Assembly (NCBI GenBank): GCA_025267735.1
Contig: CM046298.1
Location: forward strand, 37,013,264-37,077,263
Direction of reading: 5' to 3'
DNA length: 64,000 nucleotides
Source: Mactra quadrangularis
Lineage: Eukaryota > Mollusca > Bivalvia > Venerida > Mactridae
This document shows, in pieces, positions 36,358 through 49,770 of the stretch. The first letter of the stretch is position 1. Every line of letters begins with the position of its first letter. The notes under the pieces were generated by a model that searched no databases, had not been told where the DNA came from, and was given only the letters and a program-made list of their open reading frames with translations. The position numbers and the translations under genes were made by a program.

Positions 36358-39300
36358 TAAAAACCTTAAGTATATAGCATGTCAATTTGTTGCGTATGGT
36401 TACAATAAATATGGATCGAGATTATTTGCCATTACGTTTGGAAGCACATACCATTTTAGCATATATTCATTGATAGTGTAATGAACGTGTCATGCATTTG
36501 ATTTCTTCTGTTGAATGTTTAACAGTCATATAACTTTTTACTTTAAACGGGAGAGAAAATTGGAAGATATATGGTTATACACTCTATAAACATCTTCAGC
36601 TATTTAAAACACATTTGTAGTACGACGTCAAGAGAACGTCATAAAATACAAAATAACATACTTTCAAATTCTTCGTAACTTGCGTCTGGTAATTTAGCGT
36701 ACGACTTAATGAATTTACTTGCAATGTTTAAATTTTCATTTTAAAATTGAAAGTCTCGTTATACTGTAACTTTAATTTGTAACACAGCAAGTTCCGTAAC
36801 ATGAATTAGTCTGATTCTTGCCGGTTTCAGTTTCTTTAAAATAAAATATTAAACTTGTTTATCATTACGGGAACGAAAACATACTATAAACAATGTGTAT
36901 TTACACCAGAAAAAAAACAGTATCTTCGCTTGCACATACCATTATGTTTTTGTTGTCAAGAGTTGATATAGCGTAAACAACAAACAAAGCAAACTATTCC
37001 GATTCCAACTTGCTCACAGAAACAATTCTTTGTTGGAAAGGTCATTATACAAGCCAATGATTGTGGGATATTCATCCGGATTGCTGTCCACTAAATGTCA
37101 TCAAATATTGATAGTATCGCCTCATCTTCCTTATAGAAGTGATGTATATACCCTAGGGTAATATTCTTTATTGGTTTTTTTTTTACGTAAAACTTTGTCA
37201 CATTTGCCGCACACTCTCACGTTGTATCCGCTTATAAAAAAATAAAGAGATCGTTAATGTCTAACATTTGACCTAAATAAACATTGATGAACATGCCGAT
37301 GTTAATTTAGAAATAAACGTTTGACAGGTTGTTATATATACCTCCGGCATACGTTTTTAACTCAAATGAGAAGTGGTAACAAAATAAACAGAACGAATAG
37401 CGAAAATGAATTTTAATGCTTTTCTGTTAACATGTGGAACTAACTGTTTTCTCCATCGAGTAAATATATTGTTGTTGGTTTTCTGATTGCATTTTATCGC
37501 AACAACTAACTTTGAGAGAAGTACATAAATTCAACAATCAGCTTCTAGCTCTGAATACAGTATCAGAAATGCATTTGTACTATTGTTTGCATGTTACAAT
37601 AAGTTTGTTCTTTAGAAATTTAAAACTATTAATCATATCAATGTTAACAGACACATTATCCTCCGTAGTTTAGCTTATTATCGTTTATATAAAATAACAT
37701 ATTAAACAGAAATATCTAGCTCTACATAGAAGTTGCACACGTCTTAATGTTTGTCTTTAGAGATATGATGCCCATTAAAAAGGCATTCAGACTGCACCAA
37801 GACGTTATTGATGCTGTTGTCGAGGAAATGTGACTTTTACAATTTATAACAATATGAAAATATGAGTATACTCGTATATGTTATATCAAAAAAGTGCAAC
37901 GTATGTTCAACACTCGAACAGTTCTAGGTTATCAAACAATATAAATCCATGACATTTTATACATGGACTCGTATTAATTAATGCATATTGCATCAAAATT
38001 ATAAAATTTGATATAACATTGGGTTATCGTTGTGTGAAAGATAATACCTTACCCAGTCGATATTAGTTGTGATAGAACAAGTATCTTATATATCTTGCTA
38101 TACTGATTTCACATATATGTTTAGATAAGCAATAAGAGAACAATAAAACATGACATTCTATGTAATGATGCTTCTTAACAATTTTATATTCATATTCAAT
38201 TCTTATGTTTCGTTGGACATTAAATGCTTATCAAATTAGTTACTACCGTGAAACGAATAAAGTAATACATTAACCAGATATCGTCAGGATATCAAGCAAT
38301 ACACGATAATTAGATTTGTTTGGAAATTTTAAAGTAACACAGTCTCTTTCTAGTGATAAATATCTCAAACATTTTATTCAATTATCTTTTAGACATTGCT
38401 ACCATTTATCATTTTATAAGTGCTTTATTTTATCATCCATTGAATACTACCATTAGCGTTGAAATAAACAACGAGCTGACTCGTTTTGTTCACATCATAA
38501 GCAGAGCAAATAAAAACTGTAACAAATGCAATGAGCTATCGGAAAACAGATTTTGTTATGGTTGCACTAAAATCTGTATCGAATCATAATACTATTTGTA
38601 TTTAACATATTTTGAAATGTTTTATTGAAATTGATTGTTCTTGACAAAAGCATACAAAAACAAACAAATTCATTAATGACAATGATATAATGTATCCATA
38701 AATGTTTTAACAGTTTACTTTTCATAGCTAGTTATAGAAAACAGCTGTTGAAGTTCATTAAGAACATCATGTTAATATCTAACTATTGTTATAAATTCAA
38801 CCATTGCCCAGAATGGACATTTTTTATTTCATGAATACCAATGTATACAAAGTTCGTTCATAATGCCATAATACTATTCCAAGTAAGAAGTGAACAAATT
38901 CAAAATGTGTTAAAAGTCATTAGCATGTAAATCCAATTACACAAAGAGCAAGTAGATAGAAGTGTACTCGAGTACTCAAGTATTAATGTGTAGTACTTAA
39001 AACCAGCTACAGACTAAAATGTAAGTTCCATTGTCCCCAGAAGCGGTATCATAACATAATAAGTGAGGAAGATAAATCACATCTAATTTAACTGAATGAA
39101 ACGCTTGGACATTTATTGCTAGTTCGAGAAGAGACAGATACACACGTTATTGTCTGTAAGCAAATCAACACAGACAGTAATTCTAGTAACATTATGGTTT
39201 GTAAAAAACAAATTTTGAACATACATAATATCATGCAGACATTGAATTGATGATTAAGTATAATTGCATGTCGAAGAATGTTTACTAAGTATTAATTTGT

Positions 39301-41989
39301 ATAATCAGAAACAATAAGACAAGAAAACATATAACGGTGTACCTTGTATACAACATCATAATGTATGTAAAAATACTATCATATATAAAATGATACATGT
39401 GCATTTTAGGATATATAAAGCTTAAACAAGCCTGTCATTTAATAAAATCATAATCGAAGTTTGACTTGGTTGGGACTGTTCAGCTATCGACATGGAAAGT
39501 AAACAGTTAATATACAAATGTTCATTAACACTTCTTATTAGTGTCTTAGTGTTAATAAAGGTGACAACAGAAGTTAAAATGGTCAATAAATCAAAAATAT
39601 ATTGCCATTAGGAATAAACAATGTTTGTTCGATGATTCGAATCTTGGTTGAATCAAATCAAACATATAGACAAATTACATCGATATAATATTTATGAGTT
39701 GGTGTGCTGTAAGCCCCTCTCTTTAACAAAATCGTGTATGAACAATAACACTTGTTTTCTTGTTAAGTATCTCGACAAATTAAATCCTATGCCGTATTTC
39801 ATCGAAAGACAAAACACTGATACCTCATCAGTTCATACGTATTATTTAACCAACCATTATGCCAAGTTGGCGAACTAATAATTTTCTCTGACGGCTAAAT
39901 GGAGTTTTAAATGAGTCTTGAAACGTTAATGAGTAGGCTTTGATAATATCAAATCATCAACATTACTTTAAACACTATATTAGATTTTATCTAAATTGTC
40001 CTCTTTAATGCTTCTGTATTAAGAGTATCACCATTAAACTATTTAGGGAATGACATCTTCTTTATTACATTAATTAAATTACCAATATGAACTTCCACAT
40101 CCTTATTGCATAGAACATCTTAGAACAATACGCTGCTCTGTAGTTAAACGATTGCGTTTAACAAAAATACGCTTACTGTTCTCAATCTGAACTAAATTAG
40201 CCTTTGTAATGTGTCATTACTTTCCTTTAAGGTTCATCCGGAAATAGAACACAGTATTATTTCTACCCTAAATGTTTTTGTCTCTATTTAGTGGTTATAG
40301 AAATTCCTTGAACGTTCAATGTTTTTGTTTCCATGAAAAGAGTTTACTTGTGATGAAGATAAGCTAGAAAGAAATATTAGTTAATTCATTGAAATTTAAA
40401 TTGAACAATCCACGTGACATGGGAAATAAGTCAGCGTAATGTCTATACAAACAGTAAGTTTGCTTAACAAAGGATTACACATACAAATGCATGCGTATCA
40501 GACTGAAACTTCCTTTGATACAATATGTTTAGTGTTGATGGTTTTCAAACATAAGGTATTTTTTAAAACAATGCACTATGGTAAAACTAATAAGTGCAAC
40601 TTCCTAGAGCACATTGAACCTTCGTACGCCTTATTAAATATACATAGTATATTTAAATCACATAGAGTGTATTCTAAATAGTTTATAATGTTTGAGGTAT
40701 TGTTTTCTTTTTCAAAAACATCTTGACATTCAAAGATAAATTTGAGAAAATTGATAAAAAACTGCAAACATTTTATTCCATGTAGACTTTATGATCCAAT
40801 AAATTAGAACAAATATTTTTTCTTCAAGCTTAACATGTCTGTACAATAAAGTAATAAATAAAGCCAATGAATTAGAACGCGAAATTTCAGAGATATACGC
40901 ATGTCAATGAATGCGTTTATCTTTTGGGTTTTATTTTTTCCCGTAAGTAGTACTGTATAAGTTATATATGACATCATGTTTGTCGTAAATTGCAGGCTAA
41001 AGTTCCCATTGTCTGACACTAATTGTAGTTTTAGGTTAACAATTCCAGAAGAGAACATCTTTCTTAAACCATACAAACTATTATATTTTTTCTCAGGAAT
41101 ATCTGCTATAAATTAATGTAGTAAGCAATATAGGACAATTTCATACTCAAAGAATTGTGTTTCTGAATTTATAACTTAATACAAAATGTACGAAATTGGA
41201 TAAAAATCAAATACTAAATAATAGCACGCATACATTGATTTTTATTATGATATTTTTATATTTTCTAGGAAGATGACAGTGCGATTGTTGATAAATGATT
41301 AAAGGTTCAACGCAACGTGATAGTTCCCTTTGACTGTGTTTGGTAAAAGCTGTTTTAGAGGAAAAGAGACGAAAGAAACAAGCGACGTCATTTGTTTATG
41401 ATAAATTGTACACTTTTTTCTTTTTTTACTTTTTTATTACTTTTTCAACATGAAGCTTCGTATTTAAATTCGAATTCTTTATTCTTAGTATTACTATTTT
41501 TTCAGATATATCTATATAACACGAAACTTAGTATTATATCATTGGGATAGTATCGATTTAAATATGCACATCGTACTAAGTCCTAAACATGGATATGCAC
41601 TTTTTGTGATTTTACTACAGTAGTACATTGACGCAACAGATACTGGCAAAAGAATACCAGTGTTACAATAATAAACCAATTTTAATATACCTGCATAGCA
41701 TTTTAAAGAAACCATAGGTATGGCAATTATATGTAAAAGTCAAACAAATAAAAAATTGGTTCAATAAAAATAGTGTTTGTTCTTGTGAGAAGCATTGTCA
41801 TTGCATTTAGAAAAGATCTTGCTATAAAAATTTCATCTAGAGAAATACACGTAATAGTATTCATTTTTAATGTCGATATTAGAATTTACACATATTTATA
41901 TATAATTATTCAAATCTGGACAAAATAATTATGATGCTCTAAACATGGTCAATACAAAATAATCTAAACAGAATTGTTCTTGTGTTAAA
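36358..41989. other. Long AT-rich stretch, no gene seen
   Basis: It holds the second copy of the short collinear blocks described for 26753-27192 (here 36509-36697). A 78-codon frame at 38353-38589 ends in a cysteine pattern, CNKCNELSENRFCYGC, that resembles a zinc-binding motif but lacks any supporting context. Otherwise nothing was recognised. Confidence 0.4.
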
Positions 41990-42150
41990 AAGGAGAACGA
42001 ATCCAGACGCATATAATTTGTATTCTCATAAAAGTCACTGGACAAACAAATTTCGCTCAGTCTTACATCATAATTATTACAAGAGCAATCTCTAAGGACT
42101 ATACGCTAGACATATCATTCTCTTATATCAATCAAAAGTGTTATTCATTG
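41990..42150 (+). repeat. Dispersed repeat or relic exon, copy 1
   Basis: It matches 62225-62390 in the same orientation for about 150 bp (GAATCCAGACGCATATAATT, ATTCTCATAA, ACTGGACAAACAAA, CTAGACATA). Translated in one frame, the two copies share NPD.xNLxSH, then WTNK, which could mean shared coding ancestry. This copy has a stop (TAA at 42092-42094) within the shared part. Confidence 0.6.
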
Positions 42151-42464
42151 TAGATATTAGCTTTCTACTTCCATTGAACGAGAAAGCTTAAAAACATTAT
42201 ACATATTCCAACAAAGGATATGTTCAGCTTGCTTTTTCCTTGATAGTTGTTTTAAGACCTGATTCCGCACTAGGCGAATGATAAATATTATAAAATATGC
42301 ATATATACTCACACTTTTAAAATGTTTTTCAAGACCTTACGTGTCTAAATGTACACGTTAAATGATTACATTTTTATTGAATCGTCAAACTTACTTCCAT
42401 AGGTTTTCTTCTTTAACACTGGCCAATACATTATTGTAATGTTTCATTTACATTTAAAACATAT

Positions 42465-42950
42465 TTAGAAAATGATATTTTCGCGTCTATTGCCTAGTGA
42501 AAAATACACAGAGGAATATGGAATGTTGTTGTGAGTTTTAAGAGATGATTTAAATTGTTGTAATGAAGCAGATTTTTTAATATTATCGGGGAGATCATTC
42601 CATAACCGTATGGCATAAGGACAGAAACTATTAAAATATGATGTGGTACGACACTGTGGCAAACGTAATTTTTGCCCACGTGGGCGTAAGTTGTAATTTT
42701 GTTATTTGGTTAAACATGCCCGTTACATTGTGCGATGAAAGTCTATGCCGTGCTTTGTACGTAATATTAAGTATATGACTGTTTCGACGGGATTCCAGCG
42801 ATTCAGTGCCACGTTCTTTGTATAAACAAGAGCCAGATTAATTACGTCTTAATCCTGTTATTATTCGAGTCGCTTCAACTTGTACACTTTCGATTAAGTC
42901 GGATTCTTGTTTTGTAATTGTACTATTTGAGTTAACCGTTGGGTAGTACA
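42465..42950 (-). pseudogene. Non-LTR retrotransposon (LINE) ORF2 C-terminal relic
   Basis: The minus strand encodes, in one frame from about 42920, ESVQVEATRIITGLRRN, a stop, then YKERGTESLESRRNSHIL and ITYKARHRLSSHNVTG. After a frameshift it continues with RTTSYFNSFCPYAIRLWNDL, then PDNIKKSASLQQFKSSLK. The blocks VQ.EA.RI.TG, ESL..RR and C.YAIRLWN.LP match the conserved end of LINE reverse-transcriptase proteins downstream of the RT domain (Jockey/CR1/RTE-like; I cannot choose). The RT core and endonuclease are absent. One stop and one frameshift confirm decay. It ends GNRRENIIF with a stop at 42465. Confidence 0.85.
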
Positions 42951-43169
42951 GATATTTTTAAGTTCAAAATTTTGTTACATGTGTTATAAAATCATTTCCT
43001 TGCGTTGTAAGTGTACCCATACAAAAAAGTAAAATTTTAAACAACAGTTAACTATGTCTATATACCACGTGAGAAATCCTGTCAATAATTAAACTCTGTA
43101 ATAGTGAAAGCTCATCAAACTATGAGTTTAATTTATCTGTTGCGTGTTTCGTGTTTAAAATGGCTATTG

Positions 43170-43345
43170 ACGGAACTATTGTACACTTACATTGCACATG
43201 CTCTGGTGGTCGTTAGCAGTTGAATTAAGCATTTTATGCCATTATCTCCGGATTGAAAATTTAAAGTGACAGCATGTGCGTGTCTTTGAAGATGTAACAA
43301 TAGTTCTGAAAATACCCAAGTGAACAATTTTAGGTACAGATAGAT
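43170..43345 (+). repeat. Dispersed repeat, copy 1 (pair with 51030-51212)
   Basis: AATTAAGCATTTTATGCCAT, TATCTCC.GATTGAAAAT, GTGACAGCA.GTGCGTGT, AACAATAGTT and CAATTTTAGGTA occur in the same order and strand in both copies. No terminal structure is visible and the class is unknown. Confidence 0.75.
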
Positions 43346-46300
43346 AGATAGTTGGAAATTCCATCTGGTTATTCAATTACATTTTAGATAGAGTAAAACT
43401 ACAGTTCAAAGACAATTTAGAATACACCAGAGATTTTTAACTGTGAAAGAGCGAATTGAGGTTTATGAACAGTTTTAAAGCTTAATCAATACCTTTTTAC
43501 TATTTGAATGATTTGTTAAAAAAGATCTCGTTTATTTCTTAAGATGAATTCACATGCACTTTTGTTTGAAAAGACGATACTGCTAACTAGCAGACCTTAA
43601 CTCCCCAAAATGATATAAAATGCTTAAATCAGTATACTTAAAATAATGTAAGATATCTTTCATAGGGTATGTCAGGATGTTACTGATATTTTTGCACCAA
43701 GACAATATTACGGTTATTGTAAGATTTGTTTTTCAAAACATCCACTGACCGCATAGAAAACCGCAAAAATTGAAAACTTCAAATGGTAGTTGTCCCTTCA
43801 TATTAGAAAACATTTTTGATATAGATGAAAATATTGGTACTGTTTTTATAAGTATCGAATGTGGCATGCAGAATAACTAGATGTCATTTCCATAATCAAC
43901 ATTTGAGTTGCCAAATGCGCACATTTCATTTTCAGAAACGGCACATTTCAAATAAACTTTTAAATAACTAAGATAACCAAAGGTTACGAAAACAATGTTT
44001 CGATATAATCCATAACATGTTAGTAAAGACTTTACATAGACCAGCAAGTGATACAAAAATGTGTTCTTCAACTAAGTATTCTGTGTCTACGTATCGTTCT
44101 ATTACCAGTGTGATTATATCATATGTACCAGACTAAACAATCCATCAACATATACTGTTACCATATTATGTAGAGTTTAGGGATTTGGTGTATCAGATTA
44201 AATAGTTGGCAGAAAAGCACATCGCGAGTTCCCATTTATCTCTTCTACAGGATCAGTGTTATATGAAAGGACGAAAGTGTGTTTACAAAAGTCACTACAA
44301 TCCTTTTTTAAACCAAGATATTTTAGGGCTTTATTTATATATGCTTCAATGTCCAGACATTATAGTTTTGTCTTGCCCATGATCTAGGTTCAATAAAGAA
44401 TGTCAAATTACTGTTTGTATTTGTATTATATTGTGTATTTTGTTTTCTTCAGAATAAACAGTATGTGTCTAAAGTGATTGATGGTAGTCAACTGTAAGTG
44501 ATAATCATTTGTAATACTGTGATTGTATTGGCGTTTTTTTTTTGTTGTTGTTTTTTTCTGCTAATAAAATCGGCCATAATAGTGTACGTTGTCTACAGAA
44601 AATTCCCAAAACATATAAATGACCTCGTTTCTAAACACAGTTATGCTATTTTGTGCACAAAGTCGGAAAACCTCATTCGACCCATTTGCTTTACAACATT
44701 GATATAATTATCAAAAGGTGCTTTCCAGCGATCTGTCTGACGTTGACAAGAAATAAAATTATCAGCATTCTAGTTTGCTAGAACATCGGATTCCAAGCCT
44801 ATAACAAGGTAATTTGGCAAATAACCCTTGAAGGTTTTGACAAGTGCATATCCTATGTTATAACCCTCCATTCATATCACGAGGAAATTATTTAAGCTAC
44901 TTGGCACGATGATTTCATCACCTGAGTTATGTTGTTTTATAGGTGAAATTGGCACAAAGATATAGAGTGTGATTCATTCATAAGACTAATATAATGCAAG
45001 ATATACTACAATTGTGAAGGAATTGAATAAAATGGAAAGACAATTTATGAAAATCTATAATACTTCATTCGTAAGTATTCGAAACATACACAGTTTCGTT
45101 TCTCTATTTATCAAGGCCATTTTAAAATGTGCATCGGGTGTAATTGTAGCTAGTATTTCTTCAGTTTGACTGTAGTTTTCATTCTGTACTCACAATTAGT
45201 AGTACGTGAGAAATAAATAAAAATATAATCGCAACCCTGTTATCCCTGACCAAATTCTAGTTTTTAAACTTTCGAACTTAACTGTAAGCAGACATTTGGA
45301 AATTTCATAAGTATGACATTAGAAGAATGTAATTTTCGCTCAAATGACTCTTTGTTTAAAACATTCAACTTTTTTGGTACGTAAAAATGAATGTAAAATA
45401 TACGCATGTGTTAATAGAAATTATGCATTGCTCAATGGCAATTTTATGAATTTGGTATGACAACCAGGTAATTACGTTTAATAGGCTTTTTTCGATTATG
45501 GATTTTTATTAAAATTATAATGGATACACTACCTAACAAGCATTTTCATGAATCATAGCCAATTCATGAAAACGACATTTTGTATACCAAGTTTCATCAA
45601 AAAGGTCATACATTTTGTATTTTAGGACTTATTTAAAATCTGATATTTGTATCACTGACAATGATCTTATTTGTCTGATACCTTATGTTGACCTGACCAA
45701 GTGAGATACGGCTAGCCAGTGAAAATTGACGACAAGCTCACACTTAATTAACCTTGGCCTGACATGTTCAGTATCAATATTATAAGTCACAATATAGATT
45801 AGCCATATGCATAATTCATCTAGGTGAGGTTCATGTAGATATGTATGTACCCCTAATCATGCAGCACATGGGAAAAAGACAAACATATCCTTAATGCTTT
45901 GAACAAACAAATGAGACCTATCATATTTCGTTTCAGAATGAGGGGGATACATAACATTGTATAAAGATGAATGAGTGTATTGTTATCACATGAGTAAAAT
46001 TGCAAATAATATTTGACGCGAACTGTGCTTATTGTTGTATCTTAAAGAAACATTCACACAAAGTGCAAATTCATAGAAAACAGTAAAGTTCATTAGTTGA
46101 TAATTGAAAGCTTCTAAACCATTCACTATGTCAATTGGCATGTCTCACAAATTGTGTTAGTCCGTTTTTTGAAAATACAATTTGCTTTCAATGACAGAAC
46201 AACAAACACGCTCATTCCAAAATCATTTGCTAAAATCACAAGTCAATTGAGACAAATAAACACAAACAAGTGGAAAAAGCAATTAAAAAAAATTAACTTG

Positions 46301-46356
46301 CTTTGACTGCAAACGCTTGTATCAGTTTTAAACAAAAGGCAGAAAATATTCACGAA
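43346..46356. other. No gene seen
   Basis: AT-rich sequence with short poly-T tracts; nothing recognised. Confidence 0.4.
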
Positions 46357-46360
46357 TGAT

Positions 46361-46397
46361 TGTTTGTTTGTTTTGTTTGGGTTTTACGGCGCACAAC
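46361..46397 (-). mobile_element. SINE tail scrap
   Basis: TGTTTGTTTGTTTTGTTTGG followed by GTTTTACGGCGCACAAC is the inverted extreme 3' end shared by SINE families A and B, with nothing of the body left. It is either a very short insertion or the last remnant of an old one. Confidence 0.5.
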
Positions 46398-46837
46398 AGA
46401 AATTAATGATACTATTAATTCAAACGAAATTAATGACCTAAAGCTCTACATCTTAATATTATATACATTTATTTCCTTCAAAATGTTAAGTATCGCATAT
46501 GATGGTACATACTCAAATAGTTCTTTAAGTGAGTTAACTTTAAAATGTTTGTCACGGATGTATTTAAAATCCATCACGAATGAAAATGGAAGTTTATTTA
46601 TATAATTCTACTATAACAGTGTAAACTGGTTCCGATATTACCTTTTTCATTATAATGTATACTTAAAAACAACAATGTAACATTTCTGTGTTGTAAACGT
46701 TCTTAAATTTTCGTTACATTAAATGCAATATAAAAGTCAGATTTTAGAGACAAATTTGACAAATTTTAATAAACTAAATATGCTAATTACCAGATGGAGA
46801 TAAATGCGTCTTTGCTTGCTGATGGGACACTTATTTG

Positions 46838-47140
46838 TTTGTTGGGTTTAACACCGTAGCAACACATTATATAGGTCATATAACGGCGGTCAGTCAACCT
46901 ACTCACTCCTCCTGGAACGGCAAAATCTCTGGATTTAGCTGTTAACCAACTACTAAGCGCATACTTTTTGTCAGTGACTGACAACTGCCCTACATAATTA
47001 AACATCATTGGTAGGAGGGAGAATGGCCGTAGAAGTAATTTCATGATCAAGCTCCACGTAAGTATGTCCCGCCCGATAATCGAACCCACGAACCCTCGAT
47101 CAGTAGACTTGCGTGCTACTAACTGAGCTAGCCGGGCGGC
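46838..47140 (-). mobile_element. SINE family B, full length, perfect 15-bp TSD
   Basis: This is the reference copy for family B here. The minus-strand head has an A box (TAGCTCAGTTAG) and a B box (GGTTCGATTAT, diverged). It continues CGGGCGGGACATACTTACGT, TTCTACGGCCATTCTCCCTC, AGTCACTGACAAAAAGTATG, CAGCTAAATCCAGAGATT and CAGGAGGAGTGAGTAGGTTG. The tail is GACCGCCGTTATATGACCTA, then TGTGTTGCTACGGTGTTAAA, ending (CAAA). TGGGACACTTATTTG is duplicated perfectly at 46823-46837 and 47141-47155. Confidence 0.95.
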
Positions 47141-47155
47141 TGGGACACTTATTTG

Positions 47156-48517
47156 ATCAGCATTGTAATAAATATAATTTGTCTAATGATTTATTTGTGT
47201 CAAAAATATATTTTGCATTGCATTGCAAAGCTATGGACAAAAATCTTTATTCGTATGTTTGTTTTAAATACATATCTTCATCACAATCATCAACTTTAAG
47301 ATCAGTGTTAAGTATTACACGCACTTAATAAATAAATATCCATCATGTTTCAAATATGCTCCACTACTTGAACGCAATAACAGAACTAGGAACGATGTAG
47401 TTATCAAAAGAAAAACAGTCCGATTATGTTAATTAGAACAAGAAACTTGACAAATGACAATGAAATAGGTCTCAAAACGATGTTTTCGTTTGTAAAGATA
47501 AAGAAAAATAAATTCATATAATTAATGTCAGTTACTGTTGCTACAAATCTTAAAACGCTACGATTTACAAAACAAACAGTACAATTTGTAACGATAAAAA
47601 CATTATAAGTGAAATCGACAAGGTAAAAAACACAGTCAATACTAAAAGAGGATTAAAGTATAAAACAGTATTTGCTAATCAATATAGTTTGATTTTGTTG
47701 TTCTTTTCAGAATTATAAAAAAATATATATTTCATTTTTTGTAAATTCGAGCCAATGTATCATTTTAGTTTTAATATGACAAATTGGTTGAAATTTGCTA
47801 GCTTTCAAGATCGTTCTAAACAGACTTGGCAATTTTACTTTTATATTACCAACATGCAGTACGATATTCTAAAGTCACTTTTCAAATCCCCCTTGACTGT
47901 ATAATAAACAATTCTGAAGAATTTATCTCGACACATTGTTGTTTGTATTTCTCCTTTTCTTTTATACAGGACAAACAAAACTTTTAATTGGTACATGTAT
48001 TAGGGGAATATTGTCAGAAGAAATTCTGAATTCCAAATGTATTTATTTCATGTTTCATAACACTAAAAACATACAGCAATAAATGGGCAACACACTGTTG
48101 TTGAAAAATAAAGAAAGTCCAGACTATAGATATCGTTTCTAGGTAAAAACAACACAGTAATTTTAGAAATACTTTCTTTATAATAGCTTAAGACAATTAC
48201 GGTACTCTTTATTACAAACTCAATGGTAATTTCAAATTGGTAAAAGTTAGACTCAGACTCAGCTGAACGCAAACTAATTAATTTAGGTACATATATAGAC
48301 CCATTATAGTTTTCGCAATTTTACGTTTCAATAGCGATTATGTTAAACAATGTTGCTGAATACACAATACGTTAATACCAATAAAAAGGAAATATCATTA
48401 GCTAAAGATTGGTACCACGTATGAATATTTTAACTAATTCACAAATATAAACTCAACCAAACTATACTAGTCTTGTTTTTGGGAATAGTACATAAGCAAA
48501 TATAACAATTGTATTGA
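47156..48517. other. No gene seen
   Basis: AT-rich sequence without recognisable features. Confidence 0.4.
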
Positions 48518-49242
48518 GTATTAAGTATGCCACGAAACTGACATAAGAAACCTTTATACAAATGTTTCACCTTCATAAAACTTATTGTTATGATTTGCAT
48601 TTATGTAGTTAGCTAAAATAGTTTCATTAAAAATAAAGTTGCATTACATTTGTATATCTTGTGCAAATATATTATACAATGTATAAGATTTGCTACTGCA
48701 ACTTAAATAATCTTATCAAACACTGACAACAAACGACTTTATATCCTCCATTAAGTACATAAACTGGGATGTATAAATTAATTGAAATGTTCATGTGATT
48801 TGTCCTTTAGAATATCTTTTTACATTACCCTACATAACCTATATGAGTTTATAATAATTATTCAATAAGCAATTGGGTTTATAGATTATTCATTATCTTT
48901 AGCATGATCTTTAACAAAAATAATGATTGCTTCTCTATAAAGAATGTGATTTATATTCATACATCGTCATTACACACTTTAATTATTAAAATAAAAATTA
49001 ATTAATTAAAATGTTTAAGTAGTAAAATATGACACTAAGGGCTAGAAAAAGAGAAAAAAACATGTATGCCATAGATAACATGTTTATCTAACCTTTCACA
49101 AGATATACAAATGTAACGCAACTTTATTTTTAATGAAACTATTCTAGCTAACTACATTAATGCAAATCATAACAATAAGTTCTATGAAGGTGAAAAATTT
49201 GTATAAAGGTTTCTTAGGTCAGTTTCATGATATACTTAATAC
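48518..49242. repeat. 725-bp inverted repeat with 146-bp arms
   Basis: The left arm, 48518-48663 (GTATTAAGTAT...CTGAC.TAAGAAACCTTTAT...TATATCTTGTG), is the reverse complement of 49097-49242 at roughly 90-95% by eye, with almost no indels. The 433-bp spacer is AT-rich and unrelated to the arms. No short terminal repeat or target-site duplication was found, so it may be two inverted copies of one dispersed repeat rather than a foldback transposon. Confidence 0.85.
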
Positions 49243-49281
49243 GCTATCTGAAATATTATGAAAACGCAGTGATATTAATAA

Positions 49282-49442
49282 CTCACCCATAGTAATTGTT
49301 AATATATCCAAACAAATAAGTCACAAATTTTCCAACACCAAGTTTATGAGTAATTCCTGCACTGTATATCCAATAGACAATAAACTGTTACATCAGTTCA
49401 GAGTGCTGACTGTTCTTTACCGAAATGTTACCAATATATAGG
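49282..49442 (-). repeat. Dispersed repeat with exon-like structure, copy 1
   Basis: It matches 60046-60196. On the minus strand, after ATGTAACAG (acceptor-like), a 98-bp stretch (49287-49384) is open and ends CTATGG before GTGAGT (donor-like). It encodes FIVYWIYSAGITHKLG, then VGKFVTYLFGY. The other copy has the same borders and IVYWINSAGIT, 12 bp shorter in frame. However, similarity continues without a break into the supposed upstream intron, which suits a plain repeat as well as an exon. Confidence 0.55.
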
Positions 49443-49770
49443 CAATAAGAGCATTGGCCTTAAATGCTCTCACTGGAGTTCTACAGTTCTACAGATATCT
49501 AGGATCCACCAACGCATTCAAATATCTCTGTGTCAGTGTTATTATAACCTTTATGAGGAAATTGAATTAGATATGAACAAAATAATAAAACTATTATATT
49601 GGTATAAATGAGTCTTGTTTTCAAACACTATACTATTTTATTGCTGTATAAGTGTCTTTCTCTAGAAAATTGGAAACAGTTCCCATGTACCGCGCTGGAC
49701 AAATTTCTTTTTTTAAGGGAATGTAAGTTAATAGAGATTATATGTTTCATGAAATAATATACTAAAATAT
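49443..49770. other. No gene seen
   Basis: AT-rich spacer between the exon-like repeat and the 74-bp duplication. Confidence 0.4.

Noticed and set aside
38353..38589. B-box/zinc-finger exon (CNKCNELSENRFCYGC)
   Set aside because: The cysteine spacing is suggestive, but it is one short motif at the end of a low-complexity AT-rich frame without splice sites.
44320..44455. Second LINE 3' tail
   Set aside because: AATAAAG and TTGTATTTGTATTATATTG are compatible, but there is no clear pentamer run or body.
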